Origin: Levilactobacillus mulengensis
GTDB lineage: Bacteria; Bacillota; Bacilli; Lactobacillales; Lactobacillaceae
Assembly: GCF_003946045.1 (NCBI RefSeq)
Contig: NZ_RHNW01000008.1
Location: 1 to 64,000 of the forward strand
Reading direction: 5' to 3'
Length of the DNA: 64,000 nucleotides
Below are positions 42,107 to 50,338 of this stretch, piece after piece; position 1 is the first letter of the stretch, and each line of letters starts with the position of its first letter. A program made the position numbers and the translations under genes. The notes beneath the pieces are model-generated. The model was not told the origin of the DNA, did not search any database, and saw only the letters and a list, made by a program, of their open reading frames with translations.

Positions 42107-43951
42107 TTATTTGAAAACCTTGGCTAACTGGTCAAAGTCCAGCGTCCCCAAGCCGGCCGCCTGGTTATAAGTCTTCCCCGGCTGCCCAACGTAGAACAAG
42201 TTCCCGTTGTTCGTAGCCGAATCCAATTTGGTAAACGGTGACTGACTGGTCTGGGCCAACGCGTAAAGCTGTGGGTTCCACAGCCCCATGCGCTTGCTGC
42301 GACCGCTATTGATAACGGCCGCCATCGCCGCAAACTGAGGCGCCACGACGCTGGTCCCACCGGTCAGTTCCCAGCCATCCGCGCTGGTGTACTCATCATA
42401 CCCCGTCAACGGATCAGCGTTAGCCACGACGTCTGGGAAGTTCCGCCCACTGGCCGTCCCGGTGATCAGGCTCGGATTCTCTCGGGGCAACCCACTCGCC
42501 GTCAGGTATTGCCGCGCATTATAGGTGTTCACGCCGGACACGCCCTTCTGATACTGCGGGGTTGCGTACAGTTCGGAAATGCCGCCACCACTGCCGCTCT
42601 GAAGCGTGTCCATCAAATCAGAATTCTTTTTGAAAAAGCCCTTATCTTGGAAGTAGGCGTCAAAGAGTTCGTCGCCGCCCCAGGTCCGTTCCTTGGGGAT
42701 GTCGACCTTGATGCCGTTGGCCAGCGTGCCAGAGACTGGCAACGTGGTCCCACCGGTGGCCGTGACCCACGGATTGTTGGCAGGGAAGTTGGCGTAAATG
42801 CCTTCGTTGGTGTTGCCCCGGCTATCGAGCTCTTCACCATAGGCCCCGGAGTCCCCGCTTGCCGCAAAGGTCGAGATACCTTGAATTGCGCCTTGCGCCA
42901 GCAACGTGTTCATGATGCTGCCATAAAGTGGTGTTAACAGGTGCTCCCGGTTCAGACTCTGGAGCACGCCTTCGGACAGACCCCAGCTCAGCGATAACGA
43001 ACTGGCTTGATTTTCACCAAAGGCTGTGGCAAAGGCATTGAGCCAACCCACGTCACTCAACGACGCCGTGTAGACGCGAATCTTGGCTTTCGGTGCGATG
43101 GCCCCGGCCTGTTCAACGTCTAGCGAGGTTTCTTCGTTGCCCGGATCGACGTTGCCCCAGATATTCATGCCGCCAGTAGTCTTCACACTGATGCGGCTGG
43201 CGGACGACGCAACGCCCTCCTCGGACCAGAAATGAGTGATATCATTCTTGTTGACCTTGCTAAAGCTAATGATGCCAATCGTTTGGCCCTTGCCGTCATT
43301 GCCCTTGGCCAGGCTCGTCGCATTGTATTGGCTCAAGAAATTCTGCGGCGCCCCATCACTGGTCGGCCCGTCGGAACTGGTACTGGACGCATCCGCTAGA
43401 CTACGCATCTTCGCCAGGTTCGTGATGCCGACGACCGCCTTGATAGGCTTAGCCACGTTGCTGGGCAACTTGGGCGACTTCTTAGAAAATTGAATCTTCT
43501 TGCCGTGGTAGGTGGCCGTCTTCAGGTTCGTCGCGAAGGTCTTGTTCACCGCCGCCGTGCTCCCCTTGATCTGCATGATCAGGCCATCGTTAAAGGTCGT
43601 CACCTTAAACTTGCGTGACTTGAAATACTTGGCCAAACGCTTCGTGGTGGTCGTGGACTGCCCAAATTTTTGCCGAAACTGCTTGGGCGTCAAATAAGAC
43701 TTGAACTGTTTATTTCCCGACGTATTCACGGCATAGGCGGTCTTGGTCAGCTGCGCGCTATTCCGCGTGTTTAAGACCAGGTCCAACGTCACGGTTTTAC
43801 TGCCAGAAACGGGTTTCACATTTTTTAAATTGGTTAATTCACTCTCACGGTACGGTGTCGCCAGCGTGCTGGTGCTAGCCGCGGTCGCTGTGACGCCACC
43901 GAAACTGCCCAGCCCCACAATCAAGCCGGCCACAATCAGACGAATCCTCAT
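42107..43951 (-). CDS. Secreted S53 family serine-carboxyl peptidase (sedolisin)
   Basis: A 614-residue exported acid-active peptidase with a pro-kumamolisin activation domain. A signal peptide (MRIRLIVAGLIVGLGSFGGVTATAA) is followed by the prodomain (about 35-190; LTPKQFRQKFGQ). The S53 domain (about 210-614) shows the catalytic Glu/Asp pair in NEETSLDVEQ, the oxyanion Asp in FAASGDSGAYG, and the nucleophile in GGTSVVAPQFAA, with a Ca2+-site-like end. GGAGGGG before the ATG at 43951 sets the start. It probably degrades protein outside the cell at low pH. It stands alone, with no transporter nearby. Confidence 0.9.
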   Translation of the reverse strand: MRIRLIVAGLIVGLGSFGGVTATAASTSTLATPYRESELTNLKNVKPVSGSKTVTLDLVLNTRNSAQLTKTAYAVNTSGNKQFKSYLTPKQFRQKFGQSTTTTKRLAKYFKSRKFKVTTFNDGLIMQIKGSTAAVNKTFATNLKTATYHGKKIQFSKKSPKLPSNVAKPIKAVVGITNLAKMRSLADASSTSSDGPTSDGAPQNFLSQYNATSLAKGNDGKGQTIGIISFSKVNKNDITHFWSEEGVASSASRISVKTTGGMNIWGNVDPGNEETSLDVEQAGAIAPKAKIRVYTASLSDVGWLNAFATAFGENQASSLSLSWGLSEGVLQSLNREHLLTPLYGSIMNTLLAQGAIQGISTFAASGDSGAYGEELDSRGNTNEGIYANFPANNPWVTATGGTTLPVSGTLANGIKVDIPKERTWGGDELFDAYFQDKGFFKKNSDLMDTLQSGSGGGISELYATPQYQKGVSGVNTYNARQYLTASGLPRENPSLITGTASGRNFPDVVANADPLTGYDEYTSADGWELTGGTSVVAPQFAAMAAVINSGRSKRMGLWNPQLYALAQTSQSPFTKLDSATNNGNLFYVGQPGKTYNQAAGLGTLDFDQLAKVFK

Positions 43952-44183
43952 GAGCATCCCCTCCATTTATGCTTTATTATACCCCGCCACTCCGCGAAAA
44001 GGTGGCGCAAATCACTAGTTGATGATGACATAATTAAATGGTCGAACCAAGGTCCCGCTAAATGGTGGGTGGCCGTTACCGGCCGTAGTGGTCTGACCGC
44101 TTACGTTTGTGACCACTTGAAATGGTTTCGTGGGTTAAGGGCGGGGCAATTTCGTGATTTTGACGGACTTTTGGTGGGTTAAC

Positions 44184-44229
44184 TAAAAACAGGTTCCGTG
44201 GCCTTGTTTTTTGGTCGCGGAAACCTGTT
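44184..44229. terminator. Hairpin terminator
   Basis: AACAGGTT.CCG.GGCC and its complement form a long stem; a T-rich tail follows on the minus strand (TTTTTAG) and a weaker one on the plus. Confidence 0.65.
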
Positions 44230-44346
44230 GTTTTGGCTGATTGTGTTTTGGGGGCAATGATTGTTGAGGGTTAGTTTTGGACTGGTTTGAAACTTACCAC
44301 AGTACGGGTAGGACTTGTTTGGACCGGGACTTGTCGTTCAGTTCGA

Positions 44347-44449
44347 ACTGTCTCGGTTCGTTACGCTAGTTCTACACGGAACAATCCTGGTCCTGGCGGC
44401 CTCTGAAACGTGCTCCGCGAGCCAGACTCCTGCGCTTAACCCGGCTAAG
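44347..44449. repeat. Tandem repeat unit 1
   Basis: A 103-bp unit repeated once after 127 bp. Conserved blocks are ACACGGAACAATCCTGGTCC, GAAACGTGCT and CGCGAGCCAG followed by CTGCGCTTAACCC. No gene is supported here. Confidence 0.85.
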
Positions 44450-44473
44450 AAAATATCCAGTCATCTCATTCAG

Positions 44474-44577
44474 ACTGTCTCAGTTCGTTATACTAATTCT
44501 ACACGGAACAATCCTGGTCCTGGCAACCTCCGAAACGTGCTACGCGAGCCAGGTCCCTGCGCTTAACCCCGACTAAG
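44474..44577. repeat. Tandem repeat unit 2
   Basis: The second unit matches the first at roughly 85% by eye. GGTCCTGGC and GCCAGGTCC can pair around the conserved GAAACGTGCT. It runs into the inverted repeat at 44570-44610. It could be a structured RNA, most likely read on the minus strand toward the hairpin at 44184. Confidence 0.8.
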
Positions 44578-44610
44578 CAATGACCCAAGCCCAGGGTCAT
44601 CACTTAGTCG
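44570..44610. repeat. Inverted repeat at the end of the tandem units
   Basis: CGACTAAG..ATGACCC, loop AAGCCC-like, GGGTCAT..CTTAGTCG, with a two-base bulge on each side. No T run on either strand. Confidence 0.7.
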
Positions 44611-44655
44611 ACGTTAATGCTCAGGACCTAAACAGCTCGCTCCACACTCTTTACT

Positions 44656-45540
44656 CTATAACTTTCCAGTCAAAATAAACTGCTTAACTTCCTTCAATGT
44701 CCGCTTGGATTCAGGCAGCTTGCCCCACAGGATGTAGTCGTGGAGCATCGACTTCAGTTCGTGAATCTTGGCTGGCGTGCCGCTGGCTTCGTTTAGCTTT
44801 TGAATCAGCCGTTCGTCATCTGCCGCCAGCAATTCATTAGTCCCGTAATACAAGAGAATTGGTCCCAAGTCGTCAAAGTCGCCATAAATGGGACTGACGA
44901 GGGGATCGGTCACGGGGTGGTCTCCCGCGTAATCGAAGCCGATTTTTTTCAGAGTGGCCAGTGTGAGATACGGATCGTGCTTGGCCGCCGTTTGGAGGTC
45001 AGGATTCATCATGCTTAGGTCGGTCCACGGCGAAATCAGCACCGTCCCAGCTGGCAAGGGTTCTTGGTGAATTTTCAATTGTTGTAACAAAGTCAGCGCC
45101 AAGCCGCCCCCGGCCGAGTCCCCCATCAGGAAGAACTGGTCGTCCGGATACTGGGCCCGCAGGTAATCGTAGGCGTTCATGGCAAAAATCACCGTCTCGT
45201 CAACCGTTGCCTCTGGAACCAGGGGGTAATCAATGTAGGAGATTCGCAAATTAGCCTGTTGGACCAACGTTTCCATCAATTCACGATGGCTGTCGATGCC
45301 CTGCATGGTGTACGCACCGCCGTGAAATAACAACACGTGTTGCGGTAATGGCGCGCCCGAGGCAGCGGTCAGGATGCGGCCGCCGAAGACTTTGCGTTCC
45401 TTGGTCACGATGGTAGCCGGAAACTTTTCTGGCACCACGGCCCGGTTTTGCCGGCTAGGCTGTAAAAATGCTTGTTGAATCTGCTGTTTGAGCTGACTGT
45501 GCTGGGTCTTGAAGAGTAACCATTTCCCGCGCAAACTCAC
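44656..45540 (-). CDS. Alpha/beta hydrolase (HSL-type esterase)
   Basis: A 294-residue esterase of the hormone-sensitive-lipase family. The oxyanion-hole motif is LLFHGGAYTMQG (about residue 72), and the nucleophile elbow LMGDSAGGGLAL (Ser near 143) is followed by the Asp in LLYYGTNELLAADD and the His in SMLHDYILW. It starts from GTG at 45540 or 45549; AAGGG favours the former. It acts in the cytoplasm on small esters; the substrate is unknown. It is divergent from the phosphatase gene. Confidence 0.87.
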   Translation of the reverse strand: MSLRGKWLLFKTQHSQLKQQIQQAFLQPSRQNRAVVPEKFPATIVTKERKVFGGRILTAASGAPLPQHVLLFHGGAYTMQGIDSHRELMETLVQQANLRISYIDYPLVPEATVDETVIFAMNAYDYLRAQYPDDQFFLMGDSAGGGLALTLLQQLKIHQEPLPAGTVLISPWTDLSMMNPDLQTAAKHDPYLTLATLKKIGFDYAGDHPVTDPLVSPIYGDFDDLGPILLYYGTNELLAADDERLIQKLNEASGTPAKIHELKSMLHDYILWGKLPESKRTLKEVKQFILTGKL

Positions 45541-45708
45541 GACTATCACCCTTATCTTTTTTGACTTCGTTTTTTGCTCGACTCATATTGCCAGTATACA
45601 GCGTTTCCACTAAAAACGCTTCCCTCAGATTGAATTACTAGGTAATTTCCCGAAAAACCGTTAGAATAGAGGGCGTAACAGTAAATTTGAAAGGGTGGCA
45701 AGAAACCA

Positions 45709-46503
45709 ATGACAAATAACCGAAAATTAAACGTGACGGGCGGCTGGAACTTCCGAGAACTGGGCGGCTACACCACCGTTGACGGCCACTCGGTTAAGTG
45801 GCACAAGTTATTGCGGACAGACGGGCTAGCGCGCCTCACCCCGGATGACCAACAATTATTGACGGACTATGGCGTCGTTGCCGACGTTGATTTTCGCTCC
45901 AACGATGAAAAGAAACAGGCGCCGGACAAGGTTCCGGCTGGGGTAACCTATCATTTTCTCCCGGTCTTTCCGGCTGGCGACGAAACTGACGCTTCAGCCA
46001 CCCAGGAAGAACTCGAAGCCCGCTTCAACGGCGATGACCAGGCCGGGTACCGCCACATGTTAGACGTTTACCAAAAGATGGTGACGATGCCCACGGCGCA
46101 GGAAGCCTACCACAATTTCTTCGGCACGCTCCTCAGCAATGAAAAAGCCAATCAATCCGTGCTCTTCCACTGTACTGCTGGTAAGGATCGGACCGGGATG
46201 GGCGCGTTCTTAGCCTTGAGTGCCCTGAATGTTGATCCCCAAACCATTCATCAGGACTACCTATTAACGAATCCAAACGTTATGCCACTGGTAGACCGCC
46301 AAAGTGACAAGGCTCGTGAAGAAGGCCATTCAGAAGCCTTTGTGACCAACATCCGGGCACTGTCCACGGTCAACCCCGACTATTTGGCCGCGGCGACGAA
46401 GGTCATCAACACCCAGTACGGCGGCACGCAGGATTACCTACACGACGTTTTAGGCTTATCCCACAGCGACTTAACCACTTTGAAACGACTTTATTTGGAC
46501 TAA
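45709..46503 (+). CDS. Tyrosine-protein phosphatase (Y_phosphatase3 type)
   Basis: A 264-residue DSP/PTP-like phosphatase of the Listeria LipA type. It begins GGWNFRELGGYTTVDGHSVKWHKLLRTDGLARL, typical of the family. The P-loop is LFHCTAGKDRTGMGAF (CxxxxxR, Cys near residue 157), and the general acid region is DFRSNDEK. There is no signal peptide, so it is cytoplasmic. LipA-like enzymes act on phosphotyrosine and sometimes on phosphoinositides; here that is inference. It is monocistronic with a terminator. Confidence 0.9.
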   Translation: MTNNRKLNVTGGWNFRELGGYTTVDGHSVKWHKLLRTDGLARLTPDDQQLLTDYGVVADVDFRSNDEKKQAPDKVPAGVTYHFLPVFPAGDETDASATQEELEARFNGDDQAGYRHMLDVYQKMVTMPTAQEAYHNFFGTLLSNEKANQSVLFHCTAGKDRTGMGAFLALSALNVDPQTIHQDYLLTNPNVMPLVDRQSDKAREEGHSEAFVTNIRALSTVNPDYLAAATKVINTQYGGTQDYLHDVLGLSHSDLTTLKRLYLD

Positions 46504-46510
46504 ACATCCA

Positions 46511-46548
46511 CGCCAGGCTAACCGTTTTAACGGGTAGTCTGGTTTTTT
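46511..46548 (+). terminator. Terminator after the phosphatase gene
   Basis: CAGGCTAACCGTT and AACGGGTAGTCTGG with six T residues. Confidence 0.82.
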
Positions 46549-46580
46549 AACCTCACCTATACGAAAGGAACTGATTGCTA

Positions 46581-47519
46581 ATGAAGAAGAAAACGTTGAC
46601 TTGGGCCCTTCCACTTGCTGGAATCGCCCTGACCTCACTGGCCGCCAGTGAGCACCTCTTTAACTTTGCCTTTAAACGCGTGAATTACGTCCCAGAAACC
46701 TCCGCGGACAAGCAAAAATACGCCGACGCCTATTACGCCTACGTTGATTGGTACCAGAAGATTCCTAAGGAAAAATGGTACCTGCACGAACACGACCCGC
46801 AGAACCGGATGGTGGCGGAGTACATCCCCGCGGAAACGCCGAGCGCCAAGACCGTGATCATTTCTCACGGCTACAAAGGCAATGGTGAAACTATGGCAAA
46901 CTTTGCCCAAATGTATCATCGCCTGGGCTTTAACGTCTTGTTGCCGGACGAACGGGGCCACGGTGAGAGTGCCGGGAAATACATCAGCTTTGGTTGGCTA
47001 GACCGGTTGGACTACCTGCAATGGATCCAGCAGGTCATCGACCGGGCCAACAGCGATGTCAAAATTTTGTTGTTCGGTGTCAGTATGGGCGGCGCCACAA
47101 TGGAGATGCTCTCCGGCGAAAGCCTCCCCACGCAGGTCAAGGCCATCATCGCCGACTGTGGCTATTCCAGCATCGAAGCGGAATTGACCTACCTGTTGAA
47201 ACGACAATTCCATTTGCCCAAGTACCCCATCGAGCCCCTCGTCAGCACCATTTCCAAGCGCCGGTTGGGCTACTACCTGGGCGACGTGACCGCCACGGAA
47301 CAACTGCGAAAAAATCAGCGGCCAATTCTCTTTATCCACGGTGAAAAGGACGTCTACGTGCCCGTGGGCATGGCTTACGAAAACTACGCGGCCACGCACG
47401 CCCCAAAGCAATTATGGATTGTGAAAAACGCCTCCCATGCGGAAAGTTTCTGGACCAACCCAGCGCGTTACCAACAACACGTGACGGAATTCCTCCAAAC
47501 TTACTTCGACGAGGACTGA
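46581..47519 (+). CDS. Alpha/beta hydrolase with N-terminal membrane anchor
   Basis: A 312-residue hydrolase. An N-terminal hydrophobic segment (LTWALPLAGIALTSLAASEHLF) either anchors it or acts as a signal, so the enzyme faces outward. SHGYKGNGE (oxyanion), LLPDERGHGES, the elbow LFGVSMGGATMEM (Ser near 160), FIHGEKDVYVP (Asp) and NASHAES (His) are all in place. It belongs to the YqkD/S33-like family. AAGGAA favours the ATG at 46581 over a TTG at 46575. It follows the phosphatase by 77 bp but behind a terminator. Confidence 0.87.
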   Translation: MKKKTLTWALPLAGIALTSLAASEHLFNFAFKRVNYVPETSADKQKYADAYYAYVDWYQKIPKEKWYLHEHDPQNRMVAEYIPAETPSAKTVIISHGYKGNGETMANFAQMYHRLGFNVLLPDERGHGESAGKYISFGWLDRLDYLQWIQQVIDRANSDVKILLFGVSMGGATMEMLSGESLPTQVKAIIADCGYSSIEAELTYLLKRQFHLPKYPIEPLVSTISKRRLGYYLGDVTATEQLRKNQRPILFIHGEKDVYVPVGMAYENYAATHAPKQLWIVKNASHAESFWTNPARYQQHVTEFLQTYFDED

Positions 47520-47663
47520 AGCTTAAGCCTAACTTAACGGCGTTTACAGCTTCCTTACGATTAACGTAGAATCTTCACACTTTAGTTTTTCTTTAGTAAT
47601 TTGTCAAAAAGTCATCATGAATTTACCCCTTTTCTCTTCACAAGCGGCGGGTATAGTAAACAT

Positions 47664-47868
47664 CATAGTAATTAGCCAATAACTATTACTAACCAAATTC
47701 TATATCCAATCCCTTTTAGATTCTCTCCCCCTAAGAGAATCCTTCCTGATTAGGTTCCCTCAAACCTAATCACCCCTCTAAGTTGCGTTTACACCCCCCT
47801 ATGTAAATGCACTCCTCATGAAAAAAGGTTCGCCGTACTCTTCCCCGAGAGTACGACGAACCTTTTAT
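47664..47868 (+). ncRNA. Candidate C-rich-loop small RNA
   Basis: No gene lies here, but five hairpins follow each other. The first is AGTAAT/ATTACT (47666-47691). Next, 8-bp stem GATTCTCT/AGAGAATC with loop CCCCCTA (47719-47741). Then a 9-bp stem GATTAGGTT/AACCTAATC with loop CCCTCA (47748-47771), and a 9-bp stem GCGTTTACA/TGTAAATGC with loop CCCCCCTA (47785-47810). The last is a terminator with 18-bp arms and loop TCCCCG (47823-47866). The linkers are C-rich too (TTCCT, ACCCCTC, ACTCCTC). TATAGT at 47652-47657 may be the -10. The form is that of LhrC, csRNA and RsaA-type RNAs, which pair to Shine-Dalgarno sequences. Confidence 0.65.
47822..47868. terminator. Strong bidirectional terminator
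   Basis: AAAAGGTTCG.CGTACTCT and AGAGTACG.CGAACCTTTT around TCCCCG. It ends the candidate RNA (plus) and the YoeB-type operon (minus). Confidence 0.9.
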
Positions 47869-47887
47869 TTTGGGCTGGAAACGAAAT

Positions 47888-48166
47888 TCACCTTTCATAA
47901 TGAGAATACGCAGAAAAAATAATAACTCTTTTGTTTTTAACGTCCACCTGGTAAACCACCCGGTGTTGTCGATTTATTCGCCGCGAATAGAATCCCTTTA
48001 CTGGAGGTGTCAGTTTTTCAAATGACTGTGTCTGCAAAAAAGGATTATTTTTTAGAGTTTGAATGACTTGTAAGAAACGCTTTTCTAAGTCACTACCCTT
48101 AATCCGTCGTAAATCTTTTTTCACCTGCGATTTAATCTCAATCGTATAGCTCAAATGGATTGCCAA
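47888..48166 (-). CDS. YoeB/Txe-type toxin
   Basis: A 92-residue mRNA interferase. The family pattern is clear: SYTIEIKSQVKKDLRRIKGSDLEKRFLQVIQTLKNNPF, FEKLTPPVKGFYSRRINRQHRVVYQVD and the C-terminal SAYSHYER with the catalytic His-Tyr. The start is TTG at 48166 or, overlapping the antitoxin stop (TTGA), TTG at 48154. It would cut mRNA at the ribosome, as YoeB does. It ends at the bidirectional terminator. Confidence 0.87.
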   Translation of the reverse strand: MAIHLSYTIEIKSQVKKDLRRIKGSDLEKRFLQVIQTLKNNPFLQTQSFEKLTPPVKGFYSRRINRQHRVVYQVDVKNKRVIIFSAYSHYER

Positions 48167-48405
48167 GCTCGGTCAAAATCTTCATTACTATCATCTGATC
48201 GATCTTGAATCTGCTTATCAACACCATGACTGATTAAAAACAGAGTTTCTTGAATAGCCTTCCACTCGTCTTCTCCGACTACAAAGGCACCTTTACCACC
48301 ATCGGCTGGTTCGATTTTAACAGCTTCTGCATTTGAATTAGCCTGCTTCATCAAAGAAATTAGTTCACGTTGGTCATGAGTTGGCACATACGGATTTTTC
48401 ATCAT
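48151..48405 (-). CDS. Phd/YefM-type antitoxin (partner of the YoeB-type toxin)
   Basis: An 84-residue antitoxin. AGGAGGG is 9 nt before ATG 48405 (MMKNPYVPTHDQRELISLMKQANSNAEAVKI); the frame is open to 48444. GAFVVGEDEWKAIQETLFLISHG is the DNA-binding/dimer part found in YefM-like proteins, and the C-terminal QDRSDDSNEDFDRAWQSI is the toxin-binding tail. It overlaps the toxin gene start, which is usual for these modules. Confidence 0.75.
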   Translation of the reverse strand: MMKNPYVPTHDQRELISLMKQANSNAEAVKIEPADGGKGAFVVGEDEWKAIQETLFLISHGVDKQIQDRSDDSNEDFDRAWQSI

Positions 48406-48486
48406 CAAAATCAGCCCTCCTATAGTCGATTTCACAAATTTCACTCATTATGCCTTCTTATTCACGCATTGTCAAACATCACTCAC

Positions 48487-48717
48487 CTACAACCACCGCC
48501 AAGCCTTATACAAATCTTGCCGGTGCTGGGTCTCGTGCGTCTGAGTTGCCTGGACTAGTTGCGCTTGAATAGCTGCCCACTGAGCTTCACTCATCAAAAT
48601 GGCCCCGTCATCGGTTTGCTGAGGTGATGCAATCTTGACGGCCTTTCCGGCATGAACTTGACGTAACAACTCTAACAAATGCTGTTGCGCATCAATTGGT
48701 GAATACACTTTTTCCAT
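48487..48717 (-). CDS. Second Phd/YefM-like antitoxin, no adjacent toxin of its own
   Basis: A 76-residue protein with GGGAGGAA before the ATG. MEKVYSPIDAQQHLLELLRQVHAGKAVKI and DGAILMSEAQWAAIQAQLVQATQ parallel the antitoxin downstream (AEAVKI, GAFVVGEDEWKAIQ), so the two are paralogues. The tail is TQTHETQHRQDLYKAWRWL. It lies 81 bp upstream of that gene in the same direction. It may be a fossil of a second module or a spare antitoxin. Confidence 0.68.
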   Translation of the reverse strand: MEKVYSPIDAQQHLLELLRQVHAGKAVKIASPQQTDDGAILMSEAQWAAIQAQLVQATQTHETQHRQDLYKAWRWL

Positions 48718-48765
48718 TGGCCATTCCTCCCATAGTTCACAGACAAGCTAACGACGTCGTCAAAT

Positions 48766-50064
48766 CTATCTGGTTAACCCTAAGCGGTTAAAGATAAAGT
48801 CCACGCGGCGCAAGTGATAATGATAGTCGAACGCATCATCAATCTGAGTTGGCGTTAACCGGTGCGTAATTTCCGCATTGGCTTCCACCAGTGGCCGGAA
48901 CTGGGTCTGTTGGTCCCAGGCTTGAGCGGTCAGCGGTTGGACCAAATCATAGGCCGCCTCACGACTGAGTCCCGTTTCAATCAGCTTCAACAATAGCCGT
49001 TGACTGTAGATCAGCCCATACGTCCGGTTCATATTGGCCTTCATGGTTTCTGGGAAGACATCCAGGTTCGTCAAGATGCCGTTAATTCGGTGCAGCATGT
49101 AGTCCAGCAGTGTCGTGCTCTCAGGCAAAATCATGCGTTCAGCTGAGGAATGGGAAATGTCCCGTTCGTGCCAGAGACTCACGTTCTCATACGCCGTGAC
49201 CATGGTCCCCCGTAAGACACGGGCCAGGCCGGTCACGTTTTCGGAACCGATGGGATTACGCTTGTGCGGCATGGCTGAGGAGCCCTTTTGTCCGGCACTA
49301 AAATGTTCTTCCACTTCATGGATTTCTGAGCGTTGTAGGCTCCGAATCTCCGTGGCAATATTTTCGACACCCGTCCCAATCAAGGCCAACATTGAAATGT
49401 AGTCGGCATGCAGGTCCCGTGGCAGCACTTGGCTGGCAATGGGTTGCGCACTGATTCCAAGCTCTTCACAGACTGAGGCTTCGACTTCTGGTGGCACGTT
49501 AGCAAACGTCCCGACTGCCCCGCTGATTTTCCCCGTCTCCACGGCGGTTGCGGCTTGGTCAAAACGAGCCAAGTTCCGTTCCATTTCCGCGTAGAAGCGC
49601 GCAATCTTTAAGCCAAACGTGGTGGGCTCTGCCTGAACCCCATGGGTGCGACCAATCATGACCGTATCTTTATAATGAAGCGCCATGCCCTTAAGTCTTG
49701 CAATCAACGTCACCAAGTCCTGTCGTAACACGGCATTGGCTTGCTTTAATCGGTAACCCTGAGCCGTGTCGACCACGTCCGTACTGGTGACCCCAAAGTG
49801 AATCCATTTGCGTTCGGCGCCTAGTGATTCCGAAACATCCCGCGTAAAGGCGACCATATCATGGTGGGTAACGGCTTCAATCTCGGCGATACGGTCGACA
49901 TCAAAGGTCGCGTTCTCACGAATCTTACGTGCATCTTCAGCGGGGACTTCGCCCAACTTTGCCCAAGCCTCGTCAATGGCAATTTCCACGGCAAGCCAAG
50001 ACTGATACTGGTTTTCTAGGGACCAAATCTGGCCCATCTCTGGTCGGGTATAGCGTTCTAACAT
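48766..50064 (-). CDS. purB: Adenylosuccinate lyase
   Basis: A 432-residue lyase of the fumarase/aspartase superfamily, acting twice in purine synthesis (SAICAR to AICAR; adenylosuccinate to AMP). It begins MLERYTRPEMGQIWSLENQY, with THHDMVAFTR, the conserved signature GSSAMPHKRNPIGSENVTGLAR (about residue 260) and WHERDISHSSAERMILPE. GAGGAGGAA is 7 nt before ATG 50064. It is divergent from purA across a 275-bp region with PurR boxes. Confidence 0.96.
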   Translation of the reverse strand: MLERYTRPEMGQIWSLENQYQSWLAVEIAIDEAWAKLGEVPAEDARKIRENATFDVDRIAEIEAVTHHDMVAFTRDVSESLGAERKWIHFGVTSTDVVDTAQGYRLKQANAVLRQDLVTLIARLKGMALHYKDTVMIGRTHGVQAEPTTFGLKIARFYAEMERNLARFDQAATAVETGKISGAVGTFANVPPEVEASVCEELGISAQPIASQVLPRDLHADYISMLALIGTGVENIATEIRSLQRSEIHEVEEHFSAGQKGSSAMPHKRNPIGSENVTGLARVLRGTMVTAYENVSLWHERDISHSSAERMILPESTTLLDYMLHRINGILTNLDVFPETMKANMNRTYGLIYSQRLLLKLIETGLSREAAYDLVQPLTAQAWDQQTQFRPLVEANAEITHRLTPTQIDDAFDYHYHLRRVDFIFNRLGLTR

Positions 50065-50094
50065 GCACATTTCCTCCTCGAAAATAGGTAAAAC

Positions 50095-50120
50095 ACGAAC
50101 ATTAATTTTAATTTTCGTTC
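50095..50120. promoter_or_regulatory. PurR box pair before purB
   Basis: ACGAACATT (50095-50103) and AATTTTCGTT (50110-50119) form the inverted, CGAA/TTCG-centred arrangement of Gram-positive PurR boxes. They lie between the purB -10 (TGATAAAAT, 50136-50144 on the minus strand) and its start codon. Confidence 0.55.
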
Positions 50121-50245
50121 TTTTCTCTGATATCTATTTTATCACAGAACATCCCACTTTAGCTAGTAGTTTACGCGGTATATCCCTTATTAATTAATTT
50201 CTACCCATAATTAAAAGAACTTTATACTGCATTATTAAATAAATT

Positions 50246-50307
50246 GTTCGCATTTCACTTGCTTTTTAATTCCGAACTTGATACACTTATTCTTGCTGGG
50301 TGTTCGG
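50246..50307 (+). promoter_or_regulatory. purA promoter with PurR boxes
   Basis: TTGCTT (50259-50264), 17 bp, TACACT (50282-50287). CCGAAC (50272-50277) sits in the spacer, with GTTCG at 50246-50250 and a further GTTCGG at 50302-50307. The PurR consensus core is CCGAAC. Confidence 0.6.
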
Positions 50308-50338
50308 CCTGGCAAATAATAACGATGAGGTGTTTGCA

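Noticed and set aside
44315-44566. 83-codon frame across the tandem repeat
   Set aside because: The two units are not read in the same way in the frame, and the changes between units are not synonymous, so a structured or DNA role is more likely.
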